A DNA stretch of 7,348 nt from an uncultured Alphaproteobacteria bacterium. GTDB lineage: Bacteria > Pseudomonadota > Alphaproteobacteria > Puniceispirillales > Puniceispirillaceae. The position numbers and the translations under genes were made by a program. A model generated the notes under the pieces. It ran no database searches. It had not been told where the DNA came from and was given only the letters and a program-made list of their open reading frames with translations. Of the stretch, positions 1-6,637 are shown piece by piece. The stretch is from positions 1 through 7,348 of the forward strand of contig CAJWDO010000078.1 of assembly GCA_913031555.1 (NCBI GenBank), in the 5' to 3' direction. Positions within the stretch are counted from its first letter, which is position 1. Every line of letters starts with the position of its first letter.

Positions 1-156
1 GCCGCCGGCGCGGGCCAAGGCGATTGACTGGTTCGTCCCCTTGCCACCAAGCATGCGCTGATAATCCAGCGTTGTCAGCGTTTCTCCGGGTGCTGGAAAA
101 TGCGGCACCGTGTAAACAAGGTCGATATTGATAGAGCCGAGATTGAAGACCGTCAT
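1..156 (-). CDS. rbsK: Ribokinase, N-terminal fragment cut by the left edge
   Basis: Reading the minus strand from an ATG at 156 gives 52 codons open to the window edge. The protein begins MTVFNLGSINIDL and contains PAPGET and the GGKGTNQS motif at residues 38-45. These match the start of ribokinases of the PfkB family, whose N-terminal glycines and asparagine contact the sugar. Family members phosphorylate D-ribose to ribose 5-phosphate with ATP in the cytoplasm; the catalytic Asp and ATP site lie in the missing C-terminal part. It is divergent from nth, with a 100-bp spacer. No strong Shine-Dalgarno sequence precedes the ATG. A related PfkB sugar or nucleoside kinase cannot be excluded from 52 residues, but the spacing of the LGSIN, PGET and GGKG motifs fits ribokinase best. 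Confidence 0.82.
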   Translation of the reverse strand, partial: MTVFNLGSINIDLVYTVPHFPAPGETLTTLDYQRMLGGKGTNQSIALARAGG

Positions 157-174
157 TGCCACTGCATATGGGAA

Positions 175-201
175 ATTGTACCTCGGACAACATTAGGGCA
201 A
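175..201 (-). promoter_or_regulatory. Possible promoter for the ribokinase gene
   Basis: On the minus strand a TACAAT (-10-like, 175-180) lies 19 bp upstream of the ribokinase ATG, and TTGCCC (-35-like, 196-201) precedes it with a 15-bp spacer. The -10 is good, but the spacer is short for sigma-70, so this is a weak call. The spacer between the two divergent genes (157-256) must also carry any nth promoter. A TTGACC occurs on the plus strand at 204-209, with no matching -10 at the usual distance. Confidence 0.25.
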
Positions 202-256
202 TCTTGACCATCGTCCAGAACTTTCCCCCGAGAAATCACATGGAGGCAGTGATATC

Positions 257-916
257 ATGGCGCGATCCCGCAAGATGAAACTGGCGCATGTTGAGGAATG
301 TTTCGCGCGCCTCGCCACCGTCCTTCCCGAGCCGAAGACCGAGCTTTCTTACCGTGATCCCTACACATTGCTGGTGGCCGTGGTGCTCTCGGCGCAGGCC
401 ACCGATGTCGGCGTCAACCGCGCCACAAAGGGGCTGTATGCGGCCGCCGACACGCCGCAGACTATGGTTGATCTAGGCATTGACGGCATTGCCCATCACA
501 TCCGCACCATCGGCCTGTTCAACACCAAGGCGAAGAATGTTCACCGGCTGTCGGAAATGCTGCTGGAAACGCATGGCGGCCTCGTGCCGGATGATCGCGC
601 CGCGCTTGAGGCGCTTCCCGGCGTTGGCAGGAAAACAGCGAATGTGGTGCTGAACGAGGCCTTTGGACACCCGACCATTGCCGTCGACACGCATATCTTC
701 CGGGTTGGCAATCGCACAGGCATGGCACCCGGCAAGACACCTGACGCTGTCGAGGTCGAGCTTGTGCGGCGGGTCCCCGATGCCTGGAAAAAGGGCGCGC
801 ATCACTGGTTGATCCTGCATGGACGCTATGTGTGCAAGGCGCGCAAACCCGAATGCTGGCGCTGCACGATTGCCGAATTCTGTGGTTACAGGGACAAGAC
901 ACCATCCGGTGACTAG
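257..916 (+). CDS. nth: Endonuclease III (DNA glycosylase / AP lyase)
   Basis: This 219-residue protein has normal length and complete motifs for endonuclease III, the base-excision-repair enzyme that removes oxidised pyrimidines and nicks the resulting abasic site by beta-elimination. The visible signatures are LSAQATD (44-50) in the HhH-GPD fold, and the helix-hairpin-helix LPGVGRKTANVV (120-131) carrying the catalytic lysine at 126. The VDTH motif holds the catalytic aspartate at 144. A full C-x6-C-x2-C-x5-C [4Fe-4S] cluster uses Cys193, 200, 203 and 209. GGAGG at 242-246 lies 10 bp before the ATG and supports this start; an in-frame ATG at 275 is a less likely alternative. The gene stands alone, divergent from the ribokinase fragment and convergent with the lipoprotein gene 12 bp downstream. 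No intrinsic terminator is visible in that gap. Confidence 0.97.
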   Translation: MARSRKMKLAHVEECFARLATVLPEPKTELSYRDPYTLLVAVVLSAQATDVGVNRATKGLYAAADTPQTMVDLGIDGIAHHIRTIGLFNTKAKNVHRLSEMLLETHGGLVPDDRAALEALPGVGRKTANVVLNEAFGHPTIAVDTHIFRVGNRTGMAPGKTPDAVEVELVRRVPDAWKKGAHHWLILHGRYVCKARKPECWRCTIAEFCGYRDKTPSGD

Positions 917-928
917 CGGTGGTTGCCT

Positions 929-1795
929 TCAGTCGGTCCGTTCACGTTTGGCAAGCGCCCGGCGACAGGCAACGCTGTCGAGCGTGCCGCCAATGACAGG
1001 TGATCGCCACGCCCAATTGCGAACCTCCGGTTTCGTGGCGTCGGAATAGAGGAAATAGTCGATCACGCATATCGGGAACCTGTATTGCCAGGTTTCCACT
1101 GGCCCTTCGCGACGTTTGAAATCGGCATCACCAAGCCGTTGTTGCAAGCCCTCTGTGTCAAGTCCGATCAATGCCTGCGGCGCAAGTTCCGGTGGCGGCG
1201 GCGGCGGTGGAGGTGGAGGCGGTGTGGCAAGGGCAAGGTCGGTGGCGGCCAGGACTGCCTCATCCGTGATTTCGGCCTCGGTTTCAAAAGTTTCGGCACC
1301 AGATTCCGTCGTTACCTGCGGCGCGGGGTTGGCTGGCACGATGTCGGGTGTGCCGTCGGCATCGTTGGTCTGGTCATCGTCTCCCGAATTGTCTGCCGAC
1401 GCATCTACAGGGGTATTTGTTGGGGCATCTGTTGGGGCGTTTGCGGCCTCGGTTACAGGCAGCCCTGCCGTCTGCTCATCGGCTTTGGTCTCAGGGGCCA
1501 CCTCTTTCGCCGCATTGTCCAAGGTCACGGACTCTGCCGCTGCTTCTTGCGGGGTCGACAGGACATCATCTTGATTTGCCGTGGTCACGTCCGGATCGAC
1601 GGTGGTGACATCGTCATTGTCGGTCTGCGCGCCGGTTTCCATGACGGCATCTGCGGCACCCTCGGACGCGCCGCTCACAACCGGGGCCGTTGTGGCGGGC
1701 GGCGCGGAGACCGGTGCGGTCGTCGCCGGCGGCGGCACCTGGCAACCGGCAATGCCGAAAGCCGTGATGGCCGGGATCAGAAAGGCAAACCGCAT
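929..1795 (-). CDS. Proline-rich lipoprotein of unknown function
   Basis: I place the start at the ATG at 1795 (288 residues), because it opens a lipoprotein signal peptide: MRFAFLIPAI, then a hydrophobic stretch ending in the lipobox IAGC with Cys18. The frame stays open for 42 codons further upstream, but that extension looks non-coding and would bury the signal. After the cysteine come Pro/Ala/Thr repeats (PPATTAPV twice, 21-39), an acidic Thr/Asp/Ala-rich linker (about 40-190) and eleven consecutive prolines (192-202). A compact C-terminal domain (about 208-280) starts LIGLDTEGLQQRLGDADF and contains ETWQYRF. It has two cysteines (243, 277) that could form a disulfide. From memory, small alphaproteobacterial lipoproteins share this pattern of 'LIGL...LG.P...R..G...WQY...C..D.FLY' without known function. 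Gln follows the cysteine, so E. coli rules would send it to the outer membrane. It may be an envelope-anchored domain on a long flexible arm; that is inference. No good Shine-Dalgarno sequence is visible. Confidence 0.78.
   Translation of the reverse strand: MRFAFLIPAITAFGIAGCQVPPPATTAPVSAPPATTAPVVSGASEGAADAVMETGAQTDNDDVTTVDPDVTTANQDDVLSTPQEAAAESVTLDNAAKEVAPETKADEQTAGLPVTEAANAPTDAPTNTPVDASADNSGDDDQTNDADGTPDIVPANPAPQVTTESGAETFETEAEITDEAVLAATDLALATPPPPPPPPPPPELAPQALIGLDTEGLQQRLGDADFKRREGPVETWQYRFPICVIDYFLYSDATKPEVRNWAWRSPVIGGTLDSVACRRALAKRERTD
1190..1222 (-). repeat. Eleven-codon polyproline tract inside the lipoprotein gene
   Basis: Eleven successive CCN codons (mixed CCG, CCA and CCT) encode Pro192-202 of the lipoprotein. 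The mixed codons argue for selected protein sequence rather than simple slippage of one triplet. It separates the disordered acidic linker from the C-terminal domain. Runs this long normally stall ribosomes and need elongation factor P; that is known biology, not something shown here. Confidence 0.8.
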
Positions 1796-1896
1796 GACAG
1801 GACAGACACTGGAGTTGAGAAATATGCTCGGCACCTTAGACCAGCCGGTGGGCGAAGAGCAAACCACTTTCAACAGGCGGCATATCTTCACGGTCG

Positions 1897-1966
1897 TGTC
1901 TTTGTCCTTGCCCCGTTCCAAGCTATTCTCTAAACCGACGGGCGCAGTTCCCTGTCTTTGTCCTTG
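1897..1966. repeat. Perfect 14-bp direct repeat in the divergent spacer
   Basis: The 14-mer TGTCTTTGTCCTTG occurs at 1897-1910 and again at 1953-1966, 56 bp apart start to start. Both copies lie in the spacer between the divergent lipoprotein and PfkB kinase genes. The second copy runs into the ribosome-binding site of the kinase gene (GAGGG at 1966-1970). It could be a pair of regulator sites or a relic of a small duplication. I recognise no known operator in it. Confidence 0.6.
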
Positions 1967-1975
1967 AGGGTTTTC

Positions 1976-2962
1976 ATGTCATCACGAATTGACGTTCTCG
2001 CTGTCGGCAATGCCATTGTCGATATTTTTGCCACCTGTGATGATGATTTCCTTGCCGGGCATGGTGTCGGCAAGGGGATGATGAACCTTGTTGATTCCGC
2101 GCAGTCGGCGGCGCTGTATGCGGCCATTGACGATCCACGTGAGATTTCCGGCGGGTCGGCGGCCAATACCGCTGTCGGCATTGTCGCGCTTGGAGGCAAG
2201 GCCGGGTTTTCCGGACGCATTCATGATGACGAGCTTGGCCACAGCTTCATTCGCGATATTCATGAGGCGGGCGTTGTTTTTGGGGCCGCACCGCAGATCA
2301 ACGGCTCGCCAACGGCGTCTTCGATCATTCTGGTTTCCGATGACGCAACCCGGTCTATGAACACCTATCTTGGCGCCTGTATCGAATTCACGTCGGATGA
2401 CATTCGTCCCGAGGATGTTGCGGCGGCGCAGATTATCTATCTTGAGGGCTATCTTTTCGACGCGCCAGCGGGGCCGGATATTTTCGCCCATGCGGTGTCA
2501 CTTGCCGCGCGCCATGATGTGCGCGTCTCGCTGTCACTGTCGGACCCCTGGTGTGCCGAACGGCATCGTGAGGCGCTTGGTCGGTTTGTCCATGATCATG
2601 TCGATATCCTGTTCGCCAATGAAGATGAGGCGGCAAGCCTGTGTGACAGTTCGACCGAGGCGGCCATGGACACACTCTGCGGGCAGGTTGAAGAGGCCAT
2701 CATCACGCGTGGGGCTGACGGTGCCTTCGTCGGTCATCAGGGTGATCGTCATGATTTGGTGGCGCGTCCACTTGGCCCCGTGATCGACAGCACCGGTGCC
2801 GGTGACCTGTTTGCCGCGGGTTATCTTTATGGCCGCACGAATGGTCGTGATGCGCGCCAGTCCGGCATCATCGCAAGTCTTGCCGCCGGCGAGGTGATCT
2901 CGCATGTCGGGGCGCGGCCGGAAGCGGATATTGCGGCGCTGGTCAGGGCCGACGGTCTCTAG
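1976..2962 (+). CDS. PfkB-family carbohydrate/nucleoside kinase, probably adenosine kinase
   Basis: A 328-residue cytoplasmic kinase of the ribokinase/PfkB fold. GGSAANTA (59-66) is the first PfkB signature and binds the sugar or nucleoside ribose. NEDEA (215-219) corresponds to the NxxE metal/phosphate motif. DSTGAGDLFAAG (271-282) is the second signature, with catalytic base Asp277 and the anion-hole glycines. The opening IDVLAVGNAIVDI and the SDPWCAERHR segment (189-198) match alphaproteobacterial proteins usually annotated adenosine kinase (adenosine + ATP to AMP + ADP). Substrate cannot be proven from sequence; a sugar kinase is the alternative. I chose the ATG at 1976 because GAGGG (1966-1970) sits 5 bp before it; an in-frame TTG at 1958 has no such site. 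The gene faces maeB tail to tail. Confidence 0.9.
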   Translation: MSSRIDVLAVGNAIVDIFATCDDDFLAGHGVGKGMMNLVDSAQSAALYAAIDDPREISGGSAANTAVGIVALGGKAGFSGRIHDDELGHSFIRDIHEAGVVFGAAPQINGSPTASSIILVSDDATRSMNTYLGACIEFTSDDIRPEDVAAAQIIYLEGYLFDAPAGPDIFAHAVSLAARHDVRVSLSLSDPWCAERHREALGRFVHDHVDILFANEDEAASLCDSSTEAAMDTLCGQVEEAIITRGADGAFVGHQGDRHDLVARPLGPVIDSTGAGDLFAAGYLYGRTNGRDARQSGIIASLAAGEVISHVGARPEADIAALVRADGL

Positions 2963-2987
2963 GAACCAAGATCAGCAGGAACGGGGG

Positions 2988-3039
2988 CCACCCCTAGCAA
3001 CCGACCACCCCTAGCAACCGACCACCCTGTAGCAACCGA
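2988..3039. repeat. Three tandem copies of a 17-18 bp repeat between the PfkB kinase and maeB genes
   Basis: Units at 2988-3004 and 3005-3021 are identical (CCACCCCTAGCAACCGA). A third at 3022-3039 differs by a small change (CCCTGTAG for CCCCTAG) and is 18 bp. A partial CCTAGCG continues from 3040, and its CTA (3041-3043) is the reverse complement of the maeB TAG stop. The array fills most of the 78-bp gap between two convergent genes. I see no poly-T stretch; the only hairpin is a 4-bp GGGG/CCCC stem at 2983-2994, so it is not a convincing intrinsic terminator. Confidence 0.9.
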
Positions 3040-3040
3040 C

Positions 3041-5305
3041 CTAGCGAAGTGCCTCATAAGCGGCCAGAGCGGCGGCCTGTACAAGGTCGTTCACCGAGGC
3101 GCCCATCTGGACGATCTGGAAGGGTTTTTCGGCACCAAGCATGATCGGGCCGACAACCGACCCTTCAGTCAGGTTCTGGATCAGTTCGAAGGATATGTTG
3201 GCCGAGTGGAGCCCGGGCATCACAAGGATGTTCGCCGGCCCTGACAGGCGGCAGAACGGATAGCGCTGCTTCATCAACTCATAATCAAGCGCGACATCGG
3301 CCGACATCTCGCCATCATACTCAAAATCGGGCTTGCGCTTGTCGAGGATCTCGATAGCGCGGCGGGCCTCAATGGTGATATCCGAATCCGGATTGCCGAA
3401 TGTGGTGAAGGACAGCATGGCAACGCGCGGCGTGTGTCCCATCTGTCGTGCTTTCGCGGCAATGGCCTCGGCAATGTCGGCGATCTTCTCACCATCCGGG
3501 CGTTCATGAACGGATACATCGCCAATAAACACGGTGCGCCCACGCGATACGATCATCGAGGTGGCCATGAATGTCTTGCCCTCGCGCGGCGAAATCACCC
3601 GCGTGATCTGGTTGAAGCTTGGCCTGAAGGATCGGGTGACGCCGGTGACCATCGCATCGGCATGACCTTTCAGTACCATGCAGGCACAAAAGACATTGCG
3701 GTCGAGATTGACCATGCGCTGGCAGTCGCGGCGCAACGCGCCCTTGCGCTGCAGCTTGTCGTAGAGGAAATCGATATAGTCCTCGTTGTGATCCGACACC
3801 TTGGCGTTGGTGATCGGCAGATCCTCGGCACCTTCAAGGCCGAGCCGTTCAATGGTCTCGCGAATGCGATGCTCGCGCCCGACCAGTATCGGATCGCCAT
3901 AGCCGGCATTGCGGAAGGCCAGCGCGGCGCGGATCACCTTTTCCTCTTCACCCTCGGCAAACACGACCCGCTTGCGGTTGGCGCTGATTCGGTCGAAGAT
4001 CACCTGCAATGTCGAGGCTGTGGGGTCGATCCTTGCGGAAAGCTCGCGGCGATATTTAGTCAGATCCTTGATTGGCTTGCGCGCCACACCGCTGTCCATT
4101 GCGGCCTCGGCAACAGCCCCGGATACGGCGGAGATGAGGCGCTGATCGAACGGCGCCGGAATGATATATTCATCGCCATATTGCAGCATTTGCCCGCCAT
4201 AGGCTTCGGCAACGGCGTCGGGAACATCCTCGCGGGCAAGCATCGCAATCGCCTTGGCGGCGGCGATCTTCATCTCTTCATTGATCTTGCTGGCACGCAC
4301 ATCAAGCGCGCCGCGGAAGATATAGGGAAAGCCGAGGACATTGTTGACCTGATTTGGATAATCGGACCGCCCGGTGGCGATGATGGCGTCGGGACGGACC
4401 TTCTTGGCCTCTTCCGGCATGATTTCGGGAACCGGGTTGGCCATGGCGAAGATGATCGGGCGATCGGCCATCGACCGGACCATTTTTGGGCTCAGCGCCC
4501 CCGCCACAGACAGGCCAAGGAAAACATCCGCGCCGACAAGCGCGTCTTCGAGTGTCCGCGCGTCGGTCGGCACCGCATGCGCCGATTTCCACTGGTTCAT
4601 GGAGCCTTCGCGGCCCTGATAGATGACGCCGGTGCGATCGACCAGCGTCACATTCTCATGCGGCACACCCATGCTTTTGATAAGTTCGACACAGGCAATT
4701 GACGCCGCGCCGGCACCGTTCGAGACAACCTTGATATCCTTCATCTCGCGCCCGGTGATGTGAAGCGCGTTGATCAGGCCGGCGGCGGCGATGATGGCGG
4801 TGCCGTGCTGATCATCATGAAACACCGGAATTTCCAGACGTTCACGAAGTTGCTGTTCGATGATAAAGCATTCCGGCGACTTGATGTCTTCAAGATTGAT
4901 CCCGCCAAAACTTGGCGCCAGCATGGCCACCGCCTCGACAAACTTGTCTGTGTCCCTGGTGTCCACCTCAAGGTCGATACCATCAATGTCGGCGAATTTC
5001 TTGAACAGGACCGCCTTGCCTTCCATCACCGGCTTTGAGGCGGCGGCGCCGATATCGCCAAGGCCCAGCACGGCGGTGCCGTTCGAAATGACGGCAATGA
5101 TGTTGCCTTTCGCCGTATAATCATAGGCGGTATCGGGATCGGCCTCGATGGCGAGACAGGGTGCGGCGACACCCGGCGAATAGGCCAGCGACAGGTCGTG
5201 CTGGCTCATCAGCGGCTTGGTGGCCGTAATCTCGAGTTTGCCGGGGCGCCCGTTGGCGTGGAAGCTCAGCGCTTCCTGATCAAGCTTTGACTTTTTTCTG
5301 GTCAT
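3041..5305 (-). CDS. maeB: NADP-dependent malic enzyme with phosphotransacetylase-like C-terminal domain
   Basis: This 754-residue protein has the length of the large bacterial malic enzymes that decarboxylate L-malate oxidatively to pyruvate and CO2, making NADPH. The malic domain covers about 15-160. It holds AYSPGVAAPC with Tyr42, the GKAVLFKKFADIDGID segment with the probable catalytic lysine at 97, LED (138-140), and the metal-binding FHDDQHGTA (162-170). The nucleotide-binding domain (about 163-400) has SNGAGAAS (195-202) and FAMANPVPEI (286-295). From about 430 to the end is a phosphate acetyl/butyryltransferase-like domain: RVVFAEGEEEKVIRAA, GVTRSFRPSF, and PGLHSANISF near the C-terminus. 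In known hybrid malic enzymes this domain is mainly regulatory (acetyl-CoA sensing) rather than catalytic. The start MTRKKSKLDQ is the natural family start, but its Shine-Dalgarno sequence is weak. It is divergent from mutS with a 141-bp spacer. Nothing is missing. Confidence 0.96.
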   Translation of the reverse strand: MTRKKSKLDQEALSFHANGRPGKLEITATKPLMSQHDLSLAYSPGVAAPCLAIEADPDTAYDYTAKGNIIAVISNGTAVLGLGDIGAAASKPVMEGKAVLFKKFADIDGIDLEVDTRDTDKFVEAVAMLAPSFGGINLEDIKSPECFIIEQQLRERLEIPVFHDDQHGTAIIAAAGLINALHITGREMKDIKVVSNGAGAASIACVELIKSMGVPHENVTLVDRTGVIYQGREGSMNQWKSAHAVPTDARTLEDALVGADVFLGLSVAGALSPKMVRSMADRPIIFAMANPVPEIMPEEAKKVRPDAIIATGRSDYPNQVNNVLGFPYIFRGALDVRASKINEEMKIAAAKAIAMLAREDVPDAVAEAYGGQMLQYGDEYIIPAPFDQRLISAVSGAVAEAAMDSGVARKPIKDLTKYRRELSARIDPTASTLQVIFDRISANRKRVVFAEGEEEKVIRAALAFRNAGYGDPILVGREHRIRETIERLGLEGAEDLPITNAKVSDHNEDYIDFLYDKLQRKGALRRDCQRMVNLDRNVFCACMVLKGHADAMVTGVTRSFRPSFNQITRVISPREGKTFMATSMIVSRGRTVFIGDVSVHERPDGEKIADIAEAIAAKARQMGHTPRVAMLSFTTFGNPDSDITIEARRAIEILDKRKPDFEYDGEMSADVALDYELMKQRYPFCRLSGPANILVMPGLHSANISFELIQNLTEGSVVGPIMLGAEKPFQIVQMGASVNDLVQAAALAAYEALR

Positions 5306-5389
5306 GACACCGGTTATCTATTTCTTGTGGCTCAAGTTCGCCGCTGGTCAAAAACGATGAATGGCCGCGCACCGCACACTTTTTAGCGG

Positions 5390-5395
5390 TATAAC
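5390..5395 (+). promoter_or_regulatory. Possible -10 element for mutS
   Basis: TATAAC at 5390-5395 in the maeB/mutS spacer (5306-5446) is the only good -10-like hexamer on the plus strand there. It would give a leader of roughly 45 nt before mutS. No -35 with 16-18 bp spacing is recognisable, so confidence is low. I see no clear promoter for maeB on the other strand of this spacer. Confidence 0.25.
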
Positions 5396-5446
5396 ATCAC
5401 GAGACACGGACACGACCATGGTAATGGGGGAAACCAGAGGAAAACA

Positions 5447-6637
5447 ATGACGTCATCAATAACAACATCTGGCTCGGCAAAAGTAAAGTCACCCACCCCG
5501 ATGATTGCGCAGTATATGCGTGTCAAGGAATCGCACCCTGATGCCCTGCTGTTCTATCGTATGGGCGATTTTTACGAAATGTTCTTCGAGGATGCCGAGA
5601 TCGGCGCGGCGACGCTTGGCATCACCCTGACGAAACGCGGCAAAAGCGATGGCGACGATATTCCGATGTGCGGCGTTCCCGTGCATTCGGTCGACGGCTA
5701 TCTGGCCAGATTGATCGGTGCCGGTCATCGGGTGGCCATCTGCGAGCAGGTCGAGGATCCGGCAACGCAGAAACAGCGTGGCGGCAAGGGCCCGCTGAAG
5801 CGTGAGGTGATCCGTATCCTGACGCCGGGCACCCTGACCGAGGATGACCTGTTGCCGCCACGGGCGCATAATTATCTGGCGGCGCTTGGTCAGGCCGGCG
5901 ATGCCATGGCGGTGGCCTGGGCCGACATGTCGACCGGGGATTTCGCCGTGCAGGAGGTGGCGGTGGAGCGGCTTGAGTCGGTGCTTGCCATGCTGGCCCC
6001 GGCCGAACTGGTTGTGTCAGCAGACGCCAGCACTCCCGAAGGCGTCACCACGCTGGGTCCGTGTCTGACCGAACAGGCGCCATCGCTGTTTGACTCGACC
6101 AGCGGCACGCGCGCTCTGTGCGGTTATTATGGTGTCGCAAGCCTTGACGGCTTTGGTCAGTTCTCGCGTGCCATGAGCGCCGCCGCCGGTGCGCTCCTTG
6201 GCTATATCGAACTGACCCAGAAGGGCAACATGCCCCGGCTCAGACCGATTCAGGCCATCACCGGGTCGGGCTATATGGAGATTGACCAGGCCACCCGCCG
6301 GTCGCTGGAAATCACCCGCACATTGTCCGGCGAAGTAAAGGGCAGCCTGCTGGCGGCGATAGATCTGACTGTAACATCGGCTGGTGGCCGGCTTCTTGCC
6401 GCGCGCATAGCCGCGCCGCTGGCATCGCGAGAGGCCATCATGGAACGGCTCGATCTGGTCGGCTGGTATCATGACCGGCCGGTGCTCGGCGATGAGCTTC
6501 GCGTAGAGCATCAGCCCACCGGCCTTCCGTTCGAGCGAAGTGACAGCCGCATCCAACGCCGAAGACCGCAAGCGACCAGCGATATACTTCTCGAGCGCAC
6601 CCGCGCCAACGCTCGTGCCCTCGCACATCTTCGGTAG
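5447..6637 (+). CDS. mutS: DNA mismatch repair protein MutS, N-terminal part only; broken at about 6490-6502
   Basis: MutS recognises mismatches and recruits MutL. The ATG at 5447 is preceded by AGAGGA (5436-5441) at 5 bp. Domain I (about 15-130) begins TPMIAQYMRVKESHPDALLF and holds the mismatch-contacting Phe-x-Glu in GDFYEMF (Phe42, Glu44), followed by PMCGVPVHSVDGYLARLI and CEQVEDP. The connector domain (about 140-260) contains WADMSTGDF. The core starts near 275 (MEIDQATRRSLEI; GGRLLAARIAAPL at 313-325). The family match is good through about Arg352 (nt 6502). The next 44 codons to the TAG at 6637 resemble no MutS and are the antisense of another gene. Family members are usually 850-900 residues, so the clamp, ATPase (Walker A/B) and dimerisation parts, about 500 residues, are absent. 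As it stands the product could not be a working MutS. In relatives I would expect the rest of mutS and then glnD to follow. Confidence 0.93.
   Translation: MTSSITTSGSAKVKSPTPMIAQYMRVKESHPDALLFYRMGDFYEMFFEDAEIGAATLGITLTKRGKSDGDDIPMCGVPVHSVDGYLARLIGAGHRVAICEQVEDPATQKQRGGKGPLKREVIRILTPGTLTEDDLLPPRAHNYLAALGQAGDAMAVAWADMSTGDFAVQEVAVERLESVLAMLAPAELVVSADASTPEGVTTLGPCLTEQAPSLFDSTSGTRALCGYYGVASLDGFGQFSRAMSAAAGALLGYIELTQKGNMPRLRPIQAITGSGYMEIDQATRRSLEITRTLSGEVKGSLLAAIDLTVTSAGGRLLAARIAAPLASREAIMERLDLVGWYHDRPVLGDELRVEHQPTGLPFERSDSRIQRRRPQATSDILLERTRANARALAHLR
6488..6502. other. Junction between the alphaproteobacterial chromosome and unrelated DNA
   Basis: Up to here the plus strand encodes MutS (last good residues VLGDELR). 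From here on the minus strand encodes the RelA/SpoT-like protein, whose frame is still plausible at AGGLMLYAKLI (6491-6523). The two signals overlap by only about 15 bp, so the break lies within or close to this interval. A short shared stretch at the break is typical of template-switch or assembly chimeras. No integrase, att-like duplication or insertion-sequence end is visible beside it. Confidence 0.75.

Noticed and set aside
1796..1921. Upstream extension of the lipoprotein gene to an ATG at 1921
   Set aside because: It would place 42 extra residues before a clear signal peptide and lipobox, and the extension shows no family-like sequence.
1085..1933. Plus-strand frames of 282 and 152 codons, one with a polyglycine run, opposite the lipoprotein gene
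   Set aside because: The polyglycine is just the complement of the polyproline codons. The minus frame has a signal peptide and lipobox, while the plus frames show only Arg/Cys/Gly-rich shadow sequence.
2983..2994. Intrinsic terminator for the PfkB kinase gene
   Set aside because: The stem is only four G-C pairs with a four-base loop and no T-run follows on either strand.
2988..3039. CRISPR-like array
   Set aside because: The units are contiguous, with no spacers, only 17-18 bp long and three in number.
3434..4702. A 422-codon open frame on the plus strand opposite maeB
   Set aside because: It lies wholly antisense to a complete, motif-perfect malic enzyme. It is His/Gly/Arg-rich without recognisable domains, as expected for the complement of GC-rich coding DNA.
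6017..6490. The left third of the long minus-strand frame that continues from the RelA/SpoT-like protein
   Set aside because: This part is antisense to well-matched MutS codons and its own sequence looks random; it is open by chance.
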